Shown here piece by piece: positions 1 through 8,785 of a stretch of 37,231 nt of DNA. Each line of letters begins with the position of its first letter. Position 1 is the stretch's first letter. Origin of the DNA: Bauldia litoralis (GTDB taxonomy: Bacteria; Pseudomonadota; Alphaproteobacteria; Rhizobiales; Kaistiaceae); NCBI GenBank assembly GCA_945882315.1, contig CAMCWB010000036.1:1-37231 (forward strand). The letters run 5' to 3'. The position numbers and the translations under genes were made by a program. Below the pieces are notes generated by a model. That model had not been told where the DNA came from. It was given only the letters and a program-made list of their open reading frames with translations, and did no database searches.

Positions 1-1
1 C

Positions 2-85
2 GGACAGATCGTCATGCGCAAAATCGACGGTTGGCAGACCCTCGCAACCAAGCCCGTCGATCAGCCGGTTGACCTGGCCGCCTGA
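2..85 (+). CDS. C-terminal end of an unidentified protein (partial)
   Basis: The reading frame is open from the window edge for 27 codons and ends at TGA (83-85). The tail reads roughly GQIVMRKIDGWQTLATKPV and then ends in LAA. I do not recognise the family with confidence. It is in the same frame as the solute-binding-protein remnant that follows, but the two do not look like one protein. Confidence 0.3.
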   Translation, partial: GQIVMRKIDGWQTLATKPVDQPVDLAA

Positions 86-148
86 ACCGATACCTTCAAC
101 ACGCCGGAGCCACGTCACGCGAATTCCAACACGACCAGCGACGGCACC

Positions 149-613
149 CTCATCCAGAAGCAGGCCGACTGCATCTCGGTGATGACCTACAACGAACTCG
201 GCCAGGCGATCGATGCCGGCTATACGCTCGATAAGCTCACCGTCTTCAACTACAGCGAGATGGGCAACGACCTGCTCGAGGACGGCCTTTACGTGCTCGA
301 GGACAAGCTCGCCGACGCCGCCTTCAAGGACAAGATGGTCCGCTTCGTTCGCGCCTCGATGAAGGGCTGGAACTATGCGCTCGCCAATCCCGACGAGGCC
401 GCCCAGATTGTCGTCGACAATGGCGGCCAGGATCTCGACCTTCAGAAATACATGATGGGCGAGGTCGCCAAGCTCACGGCCGGCGCCAACGGCGTCCTCG
501 ACGAGGCCGCCTACGACCGCACCGCCAAAGCGGTCCTCGACCAGAAGATCATCTCCAAGGAGCCCACCGGCGCCTGGACGCACGACATCACCGACGCGGC
601 GGGATTGAAGTAG
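149..613 (+). pseudogene. 3' remnant of an NMT1/SsuA-type ABC transporter solute-binding protein
   Basis: The roughly 155 codons match the C-terminal half of periplasmic solute-binding proteins of the NMT1/THI5-SsuA group: a QADCISVMTYNE block, then LEDGLYVLEDKLAD, VRFVRASMKGW, NPDEAAQIVVDN and a final GAWTHDITDAAGLK. Such proteins are usually 320-350 residues with an N-terminal signal peptide; here the signal peptide and first lobe are missing. The frame is open back to a stop at 83-85, but residues before about 149 do not resemble the family, so the 5' half appears lost by deletion or rearrangement. GTG (179) and ATG (182) could start a short product, but it could not form a two-lobed binding protein. 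No permease or ATPase gene is visible downstream. A terminator follows at 636-662. Family is fairly sure; substrate unknown. Confidence 0.65.
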
Positions 614-635
614 CTTTACCTATCTTCCCAAATGC

Positions 636-662
636 AAACGGGCGCCGAAGGGCGCCCGTTTT
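636..662 (+). terminator. Intrinsic terminator after the solute-binding-protein remnant
   Basis: A perfect 11-bp stem (636-646 with 651-661, core ACGGGCGCC/GGCGCCCGT) closes a GAAG tetraloop and ends in TTTT. Its A-rich left flank means it could also act on minus-strand transcripts of phoX. Confidence 0.75.
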
Positions 663-673
663 AACTCGAGACT

Positions 674-749
674 GTAGGGCGGATTAGCGAAGCGTAATCC
701 GCCGTCTTCATGCGGGCGGCGGGTTACGCCTCGGGCTAACCCGCCCTAC
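674..749. repeat. Pair of inverted intergenic palindromic repeats (GTAGGGCGG type)
   Basis: Two units lie head to head: 674-703 (GTAGGGCGGATTAGCGAAGC, continuing to AATCCGCC) and 718-749 (GGCGGGTTACGCC, continuing to CCGCCCTAC). Each is an imperfect palindrome, and the outer GTAGGGCGG/CCGCCCTAC arms also pair. A third copy of the family is at 23577-23608. They look like short non-autonomous palindromic repeats of the REP/MITE kind. Confidence 0.7.
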
Positions 750-752
750 GGA

Positions 753-2723
753 TCAAACCCCGATCACCCCGTCATCCTCGCGGCTGATGACCAGCAGCGA
801 CGGCCGCGGCGGCTGGCCGGCCTTGAAGTCGGGCCAGTTGGTGCCGGCATCGGCGATCGAGGTCGCGTCCTCGCCATCGGCAAGGCGCAGATCGCCCGGA
901 TGCTGGATCGAGATGAACAGCGTCTTGCCGTCCGGCGTGAAGGCCGGCGAGCAGACTTCCGAGCCGACCGGCGGCAGGTAGAAGAGCCGCGGCAAAGCGC
1001 GTCCCGGACCTTCCGTGTCGGCCACATAGAGGGCGTCGTTGAAGCCGGCGTCGGGCGGCCCGTCGGTGGTCACCCAGAGGCGGCCTTCGGGATCGACCGA
1101 GAGATTGTCGGGGTCGGTGAACCAGCCATTGGCCGTCGTCTCGGGATGGCAGAGCGCGTCGCTGGCCGGATTCTTCGGGTCGCCGCAAAGGATGAAGGCG
1201 TCCCACGAGAAGATTTCGGCGGCGTGGTCCGGCTTGTCCGGCGAGCCCGGGGGCGACATTTCGAGGATGTGGCCGTCCGGGTTCGGCGAGCGGCGGTTGG
1301 CGAGGTTGACCTGCTCGCGGGCGTCGCCTTCGCCTTCCGGCAGCCGGTCCTCGTTCTCGGTCATGGCAACGTAGATCTTGCCGGTCTTCGGATGCGGGAC
1401 GAAGCCTTCCGGCGCGTCCATCGGCGTCGCGCCGAGAAGATCGGCCGCCATGCGCGTCCTCAGCACGATGTCGGCCTGGCTGGTGAAACCGTTCTCCGCG
1501 GTCAGCGGACCCTGGCCCAGCACGAGCGGTAGCCAGGTCAGGACGCCGTCCGCGTCGAAGCGCGCCACCGAGAGCGTGCCCTCGTCGAGGAGGTCCTTGT
1601 TGGCGGCGCGGTCGGTCGGATTCCACGGCTTCGCGGTGACGAAGCGGTAGAGATATTCGAAGTCGTCATCGTCGCCCATATAGATGACGACGCGGCCGTC
1701 CGGGGCGATCGCCGTCTGCGCGCCTTCATGGGTGAAGCGGCCGAGCGCCGTGCGCTTGACCGGCTTGGCGTCCGGGTCGAAGGAATCGATCTCGACCACC
1801 CAGTCGAAGCGCATCCATTCATTCGGCTCTTCCTCGTAACGGAAGCGCGGGTCGATACGGCCGACCCCGTAGGCATCATTGTCTTCCTCGTCCCAGCCCT
1901 GTCGCTCGACCAGTTCCTGGTCGGGGAGGGTGGTGTAGTCGCCGGCGAAGACGTCCATGCCGCCTTCTTCGCCCGAAAGGATCGTGCCCCAGGGCGTGAT
2001 GCCGCCCGAGCAGTTGGAGATCGAGCCGAGCACCAGCCGGCCGGTCGGGTCGGCTTTGGTTTTCAGGCGGTCGTCTCCGGCCGCCGGGCCGGAAAGAACG
2101 ATCGGCGTCGAGAGATGGAGGCGGCGGTTGAATTTGCTGTCGAGCACCGGCTTCCAGTCGGCGCCCTCCTTCTTCACCTCGACCACCGACATGCCGGTCG
2201 ACGCGGCCATGGCGGCAATCTGCGCGTCGGAAATTTTGTCCTTCCAGTCTTCGTCGGTGACGCCCGGGAACATCAGCCAGGGCTGCGCATATTCGTGGTT
2301 CACGACGAGGAGGCCGCGATCGTTGCTCGCCGAGCCCTGCGGCAGCGACAGAAAGGCGGTGAAGTCGTTATTGTAGCCGAACTGCTTCTCCTGGGCGGCG
2401 CCGTCGAGCGTCGCGATGTCGAAGGCCGGCGAATCCGTGAAGATCCCATCGCCCTATTTCAGCAGGATCTGGCGGCGATAGCCTTCCGGCCAATGATCGG
2501 TCGTATCGGTGACGCGATCGAGTTCCTTGAAGGTCAGCGACGACGGCGAGGCGGCGGCGGCGAGCGCTACGCCCGGCAGGCCGAGCGCGGCGACGGCGGA
2601 AGAGGCGAAGAGGCCCTTCAGCACGGTGCGGCGGCTGGCGCCCTCGGCGAGCAAGTTCATGTAGGTCGTCGATTGCGCCCGCCGGCGTGTCGGCCGGGCG
2701 CGTGTCTTGTGGCGGTCAGTCAT
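753..2723 (-). pseudogene. phoX: PhoX-family (DUF839) Tat-exported alkaline phosphatase, interrupted by an in-frame amber codon
   Basis: The gene encodes a PhoX-type calcium/iron-dependent phosphatase, which would release phosphate from organic esters in the periplasm. The start at 2723 has AGGAG seven bases upstream. A twin-arginine signal (SRRTVLKGLF, then a hydrophobic stretch to GVALAAA) is clear. Downstream blocks include FGYNND, DRGLLVVNHEY, NCSGGITPWGTILSGEE, YMGDDDDFEYLYRF and GDLRLADGED. At 2454-2456 (minus strand) the codon is TAG where the family usually has Trp in an LLRWGD-like motif; one base (fwd position 2455, C to T) converts TGG to TAG. The frame on both sides is the same and intact, so this is a single nonsense change in an otherwise well preserved gene. 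No restart site with a good ribosome-binding site is seen after it. It could be a recent loss, a sequencing error or a suppressed codon. Its neighbours suggest phosphate-regulon membership, but I see only a weak Pho half-site upstream. Confidence 0.85.
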
Positions 2724-2941
2724 GGAACCACTCCTGTTTGGAAAGGTTCGAAATATCGGTTCCATCGACGACAGGTCCGTGTCGGTTTCGCGATGGATTG
2801 ATGACTGCCCGAAACGCCGCAGCCCCCGGCCCACTTGCCGAAATACAAGTCGCCGACACGAAAGGGCGCCCCGGAACGCCTCGCGGGCGAGGCGGATTTC
2901 CCGCCTATGCAATCCCGCAGGATCGGCTAGAGAGGGTACCC

Positions 2942-3766
2942 ATGAACGTCGCCCCCGCCACCCTCACCGATCCTGCCACCGTCGAGCGCCTCGTCGAATC
3001 CGCGATCGAGGCCGGTGTCCTCATCCTCGCTGTCCGCCGCCGCGGTCTTTCGGTCGAGCGCAAGGCCGACCTATCGCCGGTCACCGAAGCCGACCGGGCC
3101 GCCGAGGCGGAGATCCTCAAATGCCTCGATGAGGTCGCCCCGGGTATCCCGGTCGTCGCGGAGGAGGCCGTCGCCGCCGGCCGGATTCCGGAGGTTGGCG
3201 ACGAATTCTTCCTCGTCGATCCGCTCGACGGCACCAAGGAATTCGTCAAGGGCGGCGACGATTTCACCGTCAATATCGGCCTCATCCGCAACGGCGTGCC
3301 GGTGCTCGGCATCGTTCTCGCGCCGGCGACCGGCGACCTCTATGTCGGCATCGCCGGCGAGGGCGCCTGGAAGGCCAAGGTCGCGGCCGGCAAGATCGGC
3401 CCCCGCCACAAAGTGAGCATCCGTCCGGCGCCGGACGGCCCGATCCTCGTCGTCGCCTCGAAATCGCACCGGACGCCCGAGACCGACGACTTCATCTTCA
3501 AGTTCAATGTCGGCAATCTCGTCTCGGCCGGCTCCTCGCTGAAATTCTGCCTGGTGGCGGCCGGCGAGGCCGATCTCTACCCGCGCATGGGCACGACGAT
3601 GCAATGGGATACGGCGGCCGGCGACGCCGTCGTGCGGGCTGCGGGCGGCTCCGTGGTGACGCTCGACGGCAAGCCGCTGCCCTACGGCCCGAACGGCGAA
3701 GCGGGTGCCGCCGCCTTCCGGAATCCATGGTTCGTGGTGGCCGGCGGCATCGCGCCGCTCCCTTGA
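2942..3766 (+). CDS. cysQ: 3'(2'),5'-bisphosphate nucleotidase CysQ
   Basis: CysQ hydrolyses 3'-phosphoadenosine 5'-phosphate (PAP) to AMP and phosphate, clearing the by-product of sulfate activation and sulfotransfer. The 274-residue product is an inositol-monophosphatase-fold protein. Metal-site motifs are visible: the EE of VVAEEAV, DPLDGTKEFVKG, and WDTAAGDAVVRAAGG near the C terminus. Length is normal for the family. The ATG at 2942 follows a GAGAGGG purine run; the frame is open further upstream, but that part reads as non-homologous sequence overlapping the phoX leader. It lies 382 bp upstream of cysD on the same strand, which fits the pathway. The function is well supported by both motifs and context. 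Confidence 0.93.
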   Translation: MNVAPATLTDPATVERLVESAIEAGVLILAVRRRGLSVERKADLSPVTEADRAAEAEILKCLDEVAPGIPVVAEEAVAAGRIPEVGDEFFLVDPLDGTKEFVKGGDDFTVNIGLIRNGVPVLGIVLAPATGDLYVGIAGEGAWKAKVAAGKIGPRHKVSIRPAPDGPILVVASKSHRTPETDDFIFKFNVGNLVSAGSSLKFCLVAAGEADLYPRMGTTMQWDTAAGDAVVRAAGGSVVTLDGKPLPYGPNGEAGAAAFRNPWFVVAGGIAPLP

Positions 3767-3810
3767 GAAGGGAAGCGGCCGGGCTTCGCGCCTCCAGTCC
3801 TAGGTCGTCG

Positions 3811-3965
3811 TCGGCGGGCTTGACCCGCCGACCCATTCCGTGAGCTCTCGGTGTCGGAAAAATCACGAAGGTATGGAACAGCGTCCGTGGCCGCCCAAAA
3901 CCGTACAAGCCTGCTCTCGGAGGGGATGAATCGGGATGGGTCGGCGGGTCAAGCCCGCCGATGAC
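3811..3965. repeat. Inverted pair of GGCGGGCTTGACCCGCC-type repeats
   Basis: A left unit at 3811-3837 (TCGGCGGGCTTGACCCGCCG followed by ACCCATT) and a right unit at 3933-3965 (GATGGGTCGGCGGGTCAAGC followed by CCGCCGATGACG) are reverse complements over about 25 bases, separated by about 95 bp. Each unit is itself a hairpin. The enclosed segment has no convincing gene, so the whole may be a small palindromic insertion between cysQ and cysD. The remainder to 4088 shows nothing I can name. Confidence 0.65.
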
Positions 3966-4088
3966 GCCGAGGGTTGGTGACGGCACCCATCCAAAACCCG
4001 CGCCGGCCCCGAAAGAAAACCATTCCAAGAAAGGCCAAGTTCGCGCCAAAATCCTCGGCGACAGGCTGTAAATCCGGGCGGCCGATGC

Positions 4089-4114
4089 TTGAGACTGGAG
4101 CCGGCTACTATAGG
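4089..4114 (+). promoter_or_regulatory. Possible promoter for cysD-cysNC
   Basis: A TTGA element (4089-4092) and a CTATAG-like -10 (4108-4113) lie 35-60 bp before the cysD start. The spacing is slightly short for a housekeeping promoter, so this is only a candidate. Confidence 0.25.
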
Positions 4115-4148
4115 GTCCGCGGCGAGAACACTCTTGAGGAGAACACCA

Positions 4149-5057
4149 ATGAGCGTCGCGTCCCTGCCGCATCTCGCCCGCCTCGAGGCCGAGGCGATCT
4201 TCATCATGCGCGAGGTGGTGGCGACCTTCGAGCGGCCGGTCATGATGTATTCGATCGGCAAGGACTCGTCGGTCATGCTGCATCTAGCGCTGAAGGCCTT
4301 CTATCCGGCGCCGCCGCCCTTCCCCTTCCTCCATGTCGACACGACCTGGAAGTTCAAGGAGATGATCCGCTTCCGCGACGAGACCGCGAAGAAGTTCGGC
4401 CTCGACCTCAGGGTCCACACCAATGAGGATGGCCGGGCCCGCGGCGTGAACCCCTTCGACCAGGGATCGTCGCTCTACACCCAGATCATGAAGACCGATG
4501 CGCTGAAGCAGGCGTTGACCGCCGGCCGCTATGACGCGGCCTTCGGCGGCGCCCGCCGCGACGAGGAGAAGAGCCGCGCCAAGGAACGCGTCTTCTCCTT
4601 CCGCTCGGCGACGCATGGCTGGGATCCGAAAAACCAGCGGCCCGAGCTGTGGTCGCTCTTCAACACGCGCGTCAAGCCGGGTGAATCGATCCGCGTCTTC
4701 CCGATCTCCAACTGGACCGAGCTCGATATCTGGCAATACATCGCCGCCGAAAAGATCGACATCGTGCCGCTCTATTTCGCCGACGACCGCAAGGTCGTGA
4801 GCCGCAGCGGCCAGTGGATCATGGTCGATGACGAGCGCATGCGCCTGTTGCCTGACGAGAAGCCCGAGACGCGCCGCGTTCGCTTCCGCACGCTCGGCTG
4901 CTACCCGCTGACCGCGGCGGTCGAGTCCGATGCCACGACGCTGCCGGAGATCGTCGCCGAGATGTTCTCCGCCACCACCTCGGAGAGGCAGGGACGGCTG
5001 ATCGACCACGACGAGAGCGGCTCGATGGAATTGAAGAAGCGCGAGGGGTATTTCTGA
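4149..5057 (+). CDS. cysD: Sulfate adenylyltransferase subunit 2 (ATP sulfurylase small subunit)
   Basis: CysD is the catalytic subunit of ATP sulfurylase; it forms adenosine 5'-phosphosulfate (APS) from ATP and sulfate, powered by GTP hydrolysis on CysN. The 302-residue protein has the PP-loop SIGKDS at residues 35-40, [31 protein letters not shown] in two blocks, and a C-terminal [13 protein letters not shown], all diagnostic. The start at 4149 has GAGGAG eight bases upstream; an upstream in-frame ATG (4089) lacks a ribosome-binding site and adds non-homologous residues. The stop overlaps the cysNC start (TGATG), so the pair is translationally coupled. Confidence 0.97.
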   Translation: MSVASLPHLARLEAEAIFIMREVVATFERPVMMYSIGKDSSVMLHLALKAFYPAPPPFPFLHVDTTWKFKEMIRFRDETAKKFGLDLRVHTNEDGRARGVNPFDQGSSLYTQIMKTDALKQALTAGRYDAAFGGARRDEEKSRAKERVFSFRSATHGWDPKNQRPELWSLFNTRVKPGESIRVFPISNWTELDIWQYIAAEKIDIVPLYFADDRKVVSRSGQWIMVDDERMRLLPDEKPETRRVRFRTLGCYPLTAAVESDATTLPEIVAEMFSATTSERQGRLIDHDESGSMELKKREGYF

Positions 5058-6973
5058 TGGCCCGCGCCGAGACCCTGGCTTTGGCCGAGGCCGCCCTCCG
5101 GCCCGAGCCGGAAACCAAGGGGCAGCTTCGTTTCCTCACCTGCGGCAGCGTCGATGACGGCAAGTCGACGCTGATCGGCCGGCTTCTCTACGACACCAAG
5201 CGGCTTTTCGACGACCAGATCGAATCGCTCAAATCCGACTCCAGCCGCTACGGCACGACCGGCGGCGAGATCGATTTCGCGCTGCTCGTCGATGGACTTG
5301 TCGCCGAGCGCGAGCAGGGCATCACCATCGACGTCGCCTATCGCTATTTCGCCACCGAGCAGCGCCGCTTCATCGTCGCCGATACGCCCGGCCACGAGCA
5401 ATACACGCGCAACATGGCGACCGGCGCCTCCGACGCCGATCTCGCCGTGCTGCTCGTCGATGCGCGCCACGGCATCCTCACCCAGACCCGCCGCCACGCC
5501 TACATCGTCTCGCTCCTCGGCATCCGGCACGTCGTGCTGGCGATCAACAAGATCGACCTCGTCGGCTTCGACGAAGGCCGCTTCAACGAGATCCGCGAAG
5601 CCTTCGCCGAATTCGCCGACGCCTTCGATTTCCGCAGCCTCGTGGCGATCCCGATTGCAGCGCGCGATGGCGACAATGTCATCGCGCGGAGCGAGCGGAC
5701 GCCCTGGTACAGCGGCCCGAGTCTCCTCGAACATCTCGAGACGGTCGACGTCACCGAGGACGCCGCCTCCGGCGATCTCCGTTTCCCGGTGCAATGGGTC
5801 AACCGCCCGGATGCCAACTTTCGCGGCTATGCCGGCACGCTCGCCGCCGGCACGGTGAAGCCCGGCGACGACATCGTCGTGGCGCGCAACGGCGCCGTCG
5901 CCAAGGTCGCCCGCATCGTCACGCAGGACGGCGATCTCCCCTCTGCCGAAGCCGGCGCCGCCGTCACGATCACGCTTGACCGCGAGCTCGATGCGAGCCG
6001 CGGCGACATCTTCTCCTCGCCGGATGCGCGTCCGGAAGTGACCGACCAGTTCTCCGCCCATCTCATCTGGATGTCCTCGAACGAACTGCTGCCCGGCCGG
6101 CCCTATCTGTTGAAATCCGGCACCCGCACGGTCGGCGCCGCGGTCAGCGAATTGAAGCACCGCGTCGACATCGCCTCCTTCAAGCCGCTCGCCGCCAAGA
6201 CGCTGACGCTCAACGATATCGGCCTCTGCAATCTGTCCCTGTCGGAGCCGATCGCCTTCGACGTCTATGACGTGAACCGCACCACCGGCTCCTTCATCCT
6301 GATCGACCGCTTCACCAACGAGACGGTCGCGGCCGGCATGATCCGCTTCGGCCTCCGCCGCGCCAGCAACATCCACTGGCAGGCGCTCGACGTGAACAAG
6401 GGGTCGCGCGCCCGCGCCCTCGGCCAGAAGCCGGTCATCCTGTGGTTCACCGGTCTCTCCGGCGCCGGCAAGTCGACCATCGCCAATCTCGTCGAGAAGA
6501 AGCTCCATCTCCTCGGCCGCCACACCTACCTGCTCGACGGCGACAACGTCCGCCACGGCCTCAACCGCGACCTCGGCTTCACCGATGCCGATCGCGTCGA
6601 GAATATCCGCCGCGTCGCCGAGACCGCGAAGCTCTTCATCGATGCCGGCCTGGTCGTGCTGGTCTCCTTCATCTCGCCCTTCCGCTCCGAGCGCGACATG
6701 GCGCGCGAGCTGGTCGGCGAGGGCGAGTTCCTGGAGGTCTTCGTCGAGACGCCGCTGTCGGTGGTCGAGGAGCGCGATCCGAAGGGCCTTTATCGCAAGG
6801 CCCGGGCCGGCGAGATCAAGAACTTCACCGGCATCGACTCGCCCTATGAGGCGCCGCTCAACCCGGACATCAGGCTCGATACGACGACGGAAAGCCCCGA
6901 GGCGCTGGCCGACCGCATCGTCGCAAAGCTTCGCGAGGGCGGTTATCTCGGCTGGGATGCGGGCCTACCGTAG
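5057..6973 (+). CDS. cysNC: Bifunctional sulfate adenylyltransferase subunit 1 / adenylylsulfate kinase (CysN-CysC fusion)
   Basis: The 638-residue protein joins the GTPase subunit of ATP sulfurylase (residues about 20-445) to an APS kinase (about 455-638), so it both drives APS formation and phosphorylates APS to PAPS. The N-terminal part shows the G1 loop GSVDDGKS (30-37), the [20 protein letters not shown] region (G3) and NKID (G4). The C-terminal part shows a second P-loop, GLSGAGKS at about 466-473, then [15 protein letters not shown] and [18 protein letters not shown]. This NodQ-like architecture is common in rhizobia and relatives. It starts inside the cysD stop codon. A repeat region, not an obvious terminator, follows. 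Confidence 0.97.
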   Translation: MARAETLALAEAALRPEPETKGQLRFLTCGSVDDGKSTLIGRLLYDTKRLFDDQIESLKSDSSRYGTTGGEIDFALLVDGLVAEREQGITIDVAYRYFATEQRRFIVADTPGHEQYTRNMATGASDADLAVLLVDARHGILTQTRRHAYIVSLLGIRHVVLAINKIDLVGFDEGRFNEIREAFAEFADAFDFRSLVAIPIAARDGDNVIARSERTPWYSGPSLLEHLETVDVTEDAASGDLRFPVQWVNRPDANFRGYAGTLAAGTVKPGDDIVVARNGAVAKVARIVTQDGDLPSAEAGAAVTITLDRELDASRGDIFSSPDARPEVTDQFSAHLIWMSSNELLPGRPYLLKSGTRTVGAAVSELKHRVDIASFKPLAAKTLTLNDIGLCNLSLSEPIAFDVYDVNRTTGSFILIDRFTNETVAAGMIRFGLRRASNIHWQALDVNKGSRARALGQKPVILWFTGLSGAGKSTIANLVEKKLHLLGRHTYLLDGDNVRHGLNRDLGFTDADRVENIRRVAETAKLFIDAGLVVLVSFISPFRSERDMARELVGEGEFLEVFVETPLSVVEERDPKGLYRKARAGEIKNFTGIDSPYEAPLNPDIRLDTTTESPEALADRIVAKLREGGYLGWDAGLP

Positions 6974-7008
6974 CGTGGGCGCCGACATGCGTCAGCGAAT
7001 GGTCACAC

Positions 7009-7099
7009 GTGGGCACGGCCTCCGACCTTTGCCCACCCTACGCGACTGAATGCCAGCCGGGCCTGTAGGTGGGCAAAGCTGCGAAGCAGCGTGCCCACG
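7009..7099. repeat. Inverted pair of GTGGGCA...TGCCCAC intergenic repeats
   Basis: Unit one (7009-7040, CGTGGGCACGGCC then TTTGCCCACCCTA) and unit two (7066-7099, TAGGTGGGCAAAGC then GCGTGCCCACG) are inverted copies of one palindromic family. Another inverted pair of this family is at 23482-23565. They fill the gap between the converging ends of cysNC and the next minus-strand gene. Confidence 0.7.
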
Positions 7100-7119
7100 C
7101 GGACAGATAGGCTCCGACC

Positions 7120-8775
7120 CTACGACGCCAGGATGTCGATCTTGATCGAGCGGATGTCGGTGCTGGTGCCGTCGCCGGGAATGCCGGGCTCGATCAGCAG
7201 GTAGTCGCGGGTGTTGTTGTCGCCGGCCGGCACGCGCCAGATCATGCCGTAAGTGCCGTAACCGTCGGTAAGGTTGGCCGCCTGCCAATGGCTGATCGCG
7301 ACGCCGCTCTGATAGGCGAAGCGGAGATTGGGGGCGCCGTTTTCCGCTGAAGCCCGGGCCAGCAACGTGATCCGCACGGTGTGCCCGGCGAAGCGTTCCG
7401 CGAGGCCGGGGCCGATGACGGCCCGCGCGCCGGCGGCGCTGGTCGCCGACGAGATTCGTGCGAATTCGCCGTCGGCGTCGCTGGCGAACTGGATCGGATT
7501 GTCCGGCGATCCCTCGAACACGGTCGGATCGCGGCCGTCGAACACGACGAGTGATTCCGTGACATCGACCGACCGCTCGGAAATCTCGCTCGCCGTCGCG
7601 CTGTCGCTGACGATGCGCGCCGCGCCGCCGGCAGCGGCGCCGTCGACCGGCAGCCTGTCATCGATCTTCGGCGGCGCTACGGTCGGCGCCACCGGTGCCC
7701 GCTCCGGCCCCATGATGAGCGGCAGGAAGACATAGGCATTGAAGGCGATCAGCAGGATCGCCAGCGCGGCAATCGTGAGCGACAGGATGCGGACCGGGCT
7801 GCGCCCGCCACTCCGTCCCGGCTTGGCGGCTTTCTTCCTGGATTTCTTCTTCGGCTGGGCGTGCTCGACCTCGGCATATTCTTCCTCGCCGTCGAACGCC
7901 TGCGCCTCGACGACCTCGGCGGACTCCCAGCGCTCGGCCCGGCGCTGGCGCGGGGCGCGCTCGACCGGTGCCGGCGCCGGCTCCTGCCACTCGTCCTCGT
8001 CCTGGCGGTATTTCGGCGCCTGATAGGCCCCGGTGCCCCGGGCAGGCGCGCCGCGCGGCGGCGGCGGCTCCTCGTAAGCCGCCTCCTCGTAATGCTCTTC
8101 CTGATAGGGCTCCGGCTCGTAGTCCTGTGTCACCCGGCGCGGCGGAGCGACGTCGTCGTCCTCTTCCGGCTCGTCCCACTGGTCGGCGGGCCGGGGCGGC
8201 GGAACATCCAGCCGCTCCGCGGTCCGCGGGTTGAACTGCTGCGGCTTGGCCCGCGGGCTGGGCGGTGGCGGCGGCGGTTGCTGCTGGCGGCGGTCCTGGC
8301 GGGCCGGCTCCGGACGCGCCTCGTAGCGGCGTGGGGCAGGTGCCGGCGGCGGCTCGTCATCGACGACGCGATAGGCCGGCGGCTGCTGCCTCGAATCACG
8401 CGTCTCGCGCGCGCCCGAACGGCCGCCGAAGGCCGGCATATAGTCGGCCTCCTCGTCATAGCCCTCATAGACCATGGGCTGGCGCTGCGGTTCCGGCGGC
8501 GGCAGCCGGCGCGGCTCGCGACGGCGCGGCGGTTGCGCCTCGAGCGCGTCGGCTTCGGCGAATGCGAGTTCGAGGTCGCTCTCGATGCGGTCGACGGCGG
8601 CGTCGAAAAGGCCGATGCGCGTGTCGATCTCGTCTTCGGCAAGCGGCGGGTCGAAGGACCACAGCTTGCGGATCATCGCCTTGCGCGCCTGGTCGTAGAC
8701 TTCCTGGCGGTCGGCCGGCGAGCGCAGGTCGCGGCTGACGATCGAACTCTTCAGGACGGAATAGAAATCGGTCAT
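7120..8775 (-). CDS. One-TM hypothetical protein with long Pro/Arg/Glu-rich linker
   Basis: I do not recognise the family. The 551-residue product has three parts. A predicted helical N-terminal domain of about 85 residues (TDFYSVLKSSIVSRDLRSPA, then QARKAMIRKLWSFDPPLAEDE) is followed by roughly 220 residues rich in Pro, Arg, Glu and Gln. A basic KKKSRKKAAKPGRSGGR stretch leads into a single membrane segment (LSLTIAALAILLIAFNAYVF), and the last ~170 residues look like an exported beta-rich domain (FAGHTVRITLLARA, ISHWQAANLTDGYGTYGMIW). The topology implies a cytoplasmic N terminus and a periplasmic C terminus. ATG 8775 is chosen over a TTG one codon upstream. It begins 10 bp after the ppk2 stop on the same strand, so the two are probably co-transcribed. 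The linker resembles low-complexity regions of envelope or division proteins, but I infer no function. Confidence 0.75.
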   Translation of the reverse strand: MTDFYSVLKSSIVSRDLRSPADRQEVYDQARKAMIRKLWSFDPPLAEDEIDTRIGLFDAAVDRIESDLELAFAEADALEAQPPRRREPRRLPPPEPQRQPMVYEGYDEEADYMPAFGGRSGARETRDSRQQPPAYRVVDDEPPPAPAPRRYEARPEPARQDRRQQQPPPPPPSPRAKPQQFNPRTAERLDVPPPRPADQWDEPEEDDDVAPPRRVTQDYEPEPYQEEHYEEAAYEEPPPPRGAPARGTGAYQAPKYRQDEDEWQEPAPAPVERAPRQRRAERWESAEVVEAQAFDGEEEYAEVEHAQPKKKSRKKAAKPGRSGGRSPVRILSLTIAALAILLIAFNAYVFLPLIMGPERAPVAPTVAPPKIDDRLPVDGAAAGGAARIVSDSATASEISERSVDVTESLVVFDGRDPTVFEGSPDNPIQFASDADGEFARISSATSAAGARAVIGPGLAERFAGHTVRITLLARASAENGAPNLRFAYQSGVAISHWQAANLTDGYGTYGMIWRVPAGDNNTRDYLLIEPGIPGDGTSTDIRSIKIDILAS

Positions 8776-8785
8776 CAATTCGAAC

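Noticed and set aside
2687-2941. N-terminal extension of cysQ from an upstream ATG
   Set aside because: The added residues are not family-like, overlap the start of divergent phoX, and ATG 2942 gives the expected N terminus.
2724-2941. Pho box ahead of phoX
   Set aside because: Only one CTGTCGT half-site was found on the minus strand, without the 11-nt repetition seen at pstS.
4901-6556. Long open frame on the minus strand opposite cysNC (551 codons)
   Set aside because: It is an antisense shadow in GC-rich sequence; its translation is low-complexity Asp/Glu/Arg/Gly/Ala without any motif, and the plus strand encodes a clear CysNC.
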